Program-made: the position numbers and the translations under genes | In this document: positions 62,231 through 64,000 of the stretch, piece by piece | Position numbering within the stretch: position 1 is the stretch's first letter | Layout of the letters: the number at the start of each line of letters is the position of its first letter | NCBI GenBank assembly: GCA_030602715.1 | Contig: JAUVZD010000003.1 | Span: 62,001-126,000, forward strand | Direction: 5' to 3' | Source of the DNA: Candidatus Coatesiibacteriota bacterium | GTDB taxonomy: Bacteria > RBG-13-66-14 > B26-G2 > JAUVZD01 | Length of the DNA stretch: 64,000 nt | Notes under the pieces: generated by a model | Told to the model about the DNA's origin: nothing | Database searches by the model: none | Seen by the model: only the letters and a program-made list of their open reading frames with translations

Positions 62231-63781
62231 GTGTCCAATCAAGATAAATATCGCCTGTTGGAGAAGAAGCGCCAGCAAGCCCTGCTGGGAGGTGGTAAGG
62301 AGCGCATTGACGCCCAGCATAAGAAGGGCAAGCTGACCGCCAGGGAACGGATTGATATTCTCATGGATGAGGGCACATTTCAGGAGCTGGATGCGCTGGT
62401 GGAACACCGCTGTCATTATATGGGTATGGAGAAAAACCGCATCCCCGGCGACGGGGTGGTTACCGGTTACGGGAAGATAGGCGGACGGTTGACATTTATC
62501 TATGCCCAGGACTTCACCACCTTTGGAGGGTCCTTATCCAAAGCCAACAGTGAGAAGATAAACAAAGTGATGGATCTGGCAATCCGTCAGGGTGCGCCGG
62601 TGATTGGGTTGAACGACTCCGGCGGAGCTCGCATCCAGGAGGGGGTGGACAGTCTGGCCGGCTATGCGGAGTTCTTCCTGCGCAACGTGCTCGCCAGCGG
62701 GGTGGTCCCCCAGATTACCGCGGTAATGGGTCCCTGTGCCGGAGGGGCGGTCTATTCCCCGGCGCTCACCGACTTTACCCTGATGGTGGAGGAGACCAGC
62801 TATATGTTCCTCACCGGACCGGATGTGGTAAAGACCGTGCTTGCCGAGGAGGTCAGCTACGAAGAGCTGGGCGGTGCTGGGGTGCATGCCTCCATAACTG
62901 GCATCGCCCATTTCTCCTGCCAGGACGATGTGGAATGTCTTCAGACCATCCGCAAACTGCTCTCCTATCTTCCGCAAAACAATATGGAGGACCCTCCCAT
63001 TCTAGAAAGCGAAGACGACCCCCAGCGAATGGATATGGAGTTGGATGAGGTGGTCCCGGATTCTCCAACCAAGCCTTACGATGTCCGGGAGATAATATCC
63101 CGCATCGTGGATAAAGACTCATTTCTAGAGATTCATGCCGACTATGCTCAGTCCATGGTGGTGGGCTTCGCCCGCTTTGACGGGCGGGTGGTGGGTATTA
63201 TCGCCAATCAGCCGGCGGTGCTGGCTGGTTGCCTGGATTGCGACTCCTCCATCAAAGGGGCTCGCCTCATCCGCTTCTGCGACGCCTTCAATATTCCGGT
63301 TCTGACCCTGACCGATGTCCCCGGCTTTCTCCCCGGCACCGACCAGGAACACCGAGGAGTGATCAAGCAGGGGGCAAAGTTCCTCTATGCCTACTGTGAG
63401 TGCACCGTCCCCAAGATAAATATCATCACCCGCAAGGCTTACGGGGGAGCGTATGCGGTGATGTCCAACCGCCACCACCGGGGAGATATCGTCTATGCCT
63501 GGCCTACGGCGGAGATTGCGGTGATGGGAGCGCAAGGAGCGGTGAATGTCCTCTATCGCAAGGAGCTGGCTAAGGCGAAGGAGCCGGAGAAACTGCGCCG
63601 GAAGCTGGTGGATAAGTTCACTGACAAATTCTGCAATCCCTATATCGCCGCCGAGCTGGGTTATGTTGACGAGGTCATCATGCCCCACCAGTCTCGTCCG
63701 ATGGTAATTAAGGCTCTGAGGATGCTTGAGGGAAAGCGGGACTATAATCCTCCCAAAAAACACGGCAATCCACCCCTTTAA
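62231..63781 (+). CDS. propionyl-CoA carboxylase beta subunit / methylmalonyl-CoA decarboxylase alpha-type carboxyltransferase
   Basis: This 516-residue carboxyltransferase has the two crotonase-like halves. The N-half has LTARERIDILMDEGTFQELD, GLNDSGGARIQEGVDSLAGY and MGPCAGGAVYSPAL; the C-half has FARFDGRVVGIIANQP, TLTDVPGFLPGTDQEHRGVI and YGGAYAVMSNRHHRGD. With the biotin carboxylase that begins at 63889 it would carboxylate propionyl-CoA to methylmalonyl-CoA. Alternatively it could serve a membrane decarboxylase, but no decarboxylase membrane subunit is seen. GTG 62231 follows AGGAGC. Confidence 0.94.
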   Translation: MSNQDKYRLLEKKRQQALLGGGKERIDAQHKKGKLTARERIDILMDEGTFQELDALVEHRCHYMGMEKNRIPGDGVVTGYGKIGGRLTFIYAQDFTTFGGSLSKANSEKINKVMDLAIRQGAPVIGLNDSGGARIQEGVDSLAGYAEFFLRNVLASGVVPQITAVMGPCAGGAVYSPALTDFTLMVEETSYMFLTGPDVVKTVLAEEVSYEELGGAGVHASITGIAHFSCQDDVECLQTIRKLLSYLPQNNMEDPPILESEDDPQRMDMELDEVVPDSPTKPYDVREIISRIVDKDSFLEIHADYAQSMVVGFARFDGRVVGIIANQPAVLAGCLDCDSSIKGARLIRFCDAFNIPVLTLTDVPGFLPGTDQEHRGVIKQGAKFLYAYCECTVPKINIITRKAYGGAYAVMSNRHHRGDIVYAWPTAEIAVMGAQGAVNVLYRKELAKAKEPEKLRRKLVDKFTDKFCNPYIAAELGYVDEVIMPHQSRPMVIKALRMLEGKRDYNPPKKHGNPPL

Positions 63782-63888
63782 AATCGGTGAAAATTATGTT
63801 TATTTTTCTGGGATATTTTGATATAATTTTCACAAATGTCCCCTACTCATAACTGGAATGATTAAGAAAAGGAGCTTGAGCGAAGACC

Positions 63889-64000
63889 GTGGCTCGTCCG
63901 CCGTTTAAGAAGATTCTGATCGCCAACAGGGGCGAGATCGCCATGCGTGTCCTGCGCACCTGCCGGGAGATGGGCATTATAAGTGTGGCGGTCTATTCCG
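63889..64000 (+). CDS. biotin carboxylase, N-terminal fragment
   Basis: The window ends 37 codons into this gene. It begins with GTG 63889; an in-frame stop lies just upstream, and AAAAGGAG is 14 bases away, a long spacing. The residues [20 protein letters not shown] then [12 protein letters not shown] are the conserved start of acetyl-/propionyl-CoA carboxylase biotin carboxylase (AccC/PccA). It is 107 bases after the carboxyltransferase gene, with an AT-rich TATAAT at 63822-63827 between them that may be a weak internal promoter. Confidence 0.9.
   Translation, partial: MARPPFKKILIANRGEIAMRVLRTCREMGIISVAVYS

Overview
The window is a 64 kb stretch of a Gram-negative bacterial chromosome of moderate GC content. 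A heptosyltransferase-like GT9 enzyme, a predicted outer-membrane barrel, several lipoproteins and a secreted protein with a type-IX-like C-terminal domain point to an outer membrane. Many products belong to families common in poorly cultured candidate phyla near the FCB group: a DUF3160/TolB hybrid, a DUF6029-like barrel next to a TlpA thioredoxin, a lipoprotein Memo, and spermidine-synthase/transporter fusions. I cannot place the organism more precisely from sequence alone. No CRISPR array, transposase or integrase was seen.

Layout. 1-2348 (minus): a bifunctional Rel and the start of a membrane protein. 2544-13470 (plus): a coupled VWA/spermidine-synthase-like pair, an M28 peptidase with an inserted propeller, a calcium-type P-ATPase with a small lipoprotein, and a DUF2062 protein. 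13566-16286 (minus): an AT-rich HExxH protein, a GT2 glycosyltransferase and a dihaem lipoprotein. 16445-24266 (plus): a receptor-type Ser/Thr kinase overlapping a GT9 glycosyltransferase, then a complete five-gene YbhGFSR-like exporter. 24384-33928 (minus): a patchwork with decay, namely a frameshifted methyltransferase, a DUF3160 gene split by one in-frame TAG, C-terminal stubs of Memo and barrel genes, intact Memo, barrel and TlpA genes, and an orphan LivG-like ATPase. 34083-37990: a SIMPL protein, a polytopic membrane protein and a PDZ/membrane/GAF protein.

38105-39927 is a strikingly AT-rich three-gene cassette bracketed by near-identical copies of a terminator. It is followed by hisS, which lies directly downstream of a tRNA-His with aberrant identity elements (no G-1, A73 in place of C73). 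An EamA transporter follows. Then a single NLR-like STAND/TPR gene sits between a degraded 3' copy of tRNA-Asn (43199-43256) and the intact tRNA-Asn (46394-46468), the arrangement left by tRNA-targeted integration. Next come a degenerate CPBP protein and a 2000-residue thioester alpha-2-macroglobulin (47997-54002).

54154-64000 (plus) ends in a propionate/methylmalonyl-CoA operon. It holds a cobalamin adenosyltransferase, the MeaB chaperone GTPase, two acyl-CoA dehydrogenases (one lacking the usual catalytic Glu), the methylmalonyl-CoA mutase catalytic and B12 subunits as separate genes, a carboxyltransferase, and the start of a biotin carboxylase. Together these would make and repair the B12 cofactor, oxidise acyl-CoAs, and interconvert propionyl-, methylmalonyl- and succinyl-CoA.

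All family names come from reading motifs by eye; no database search was run.
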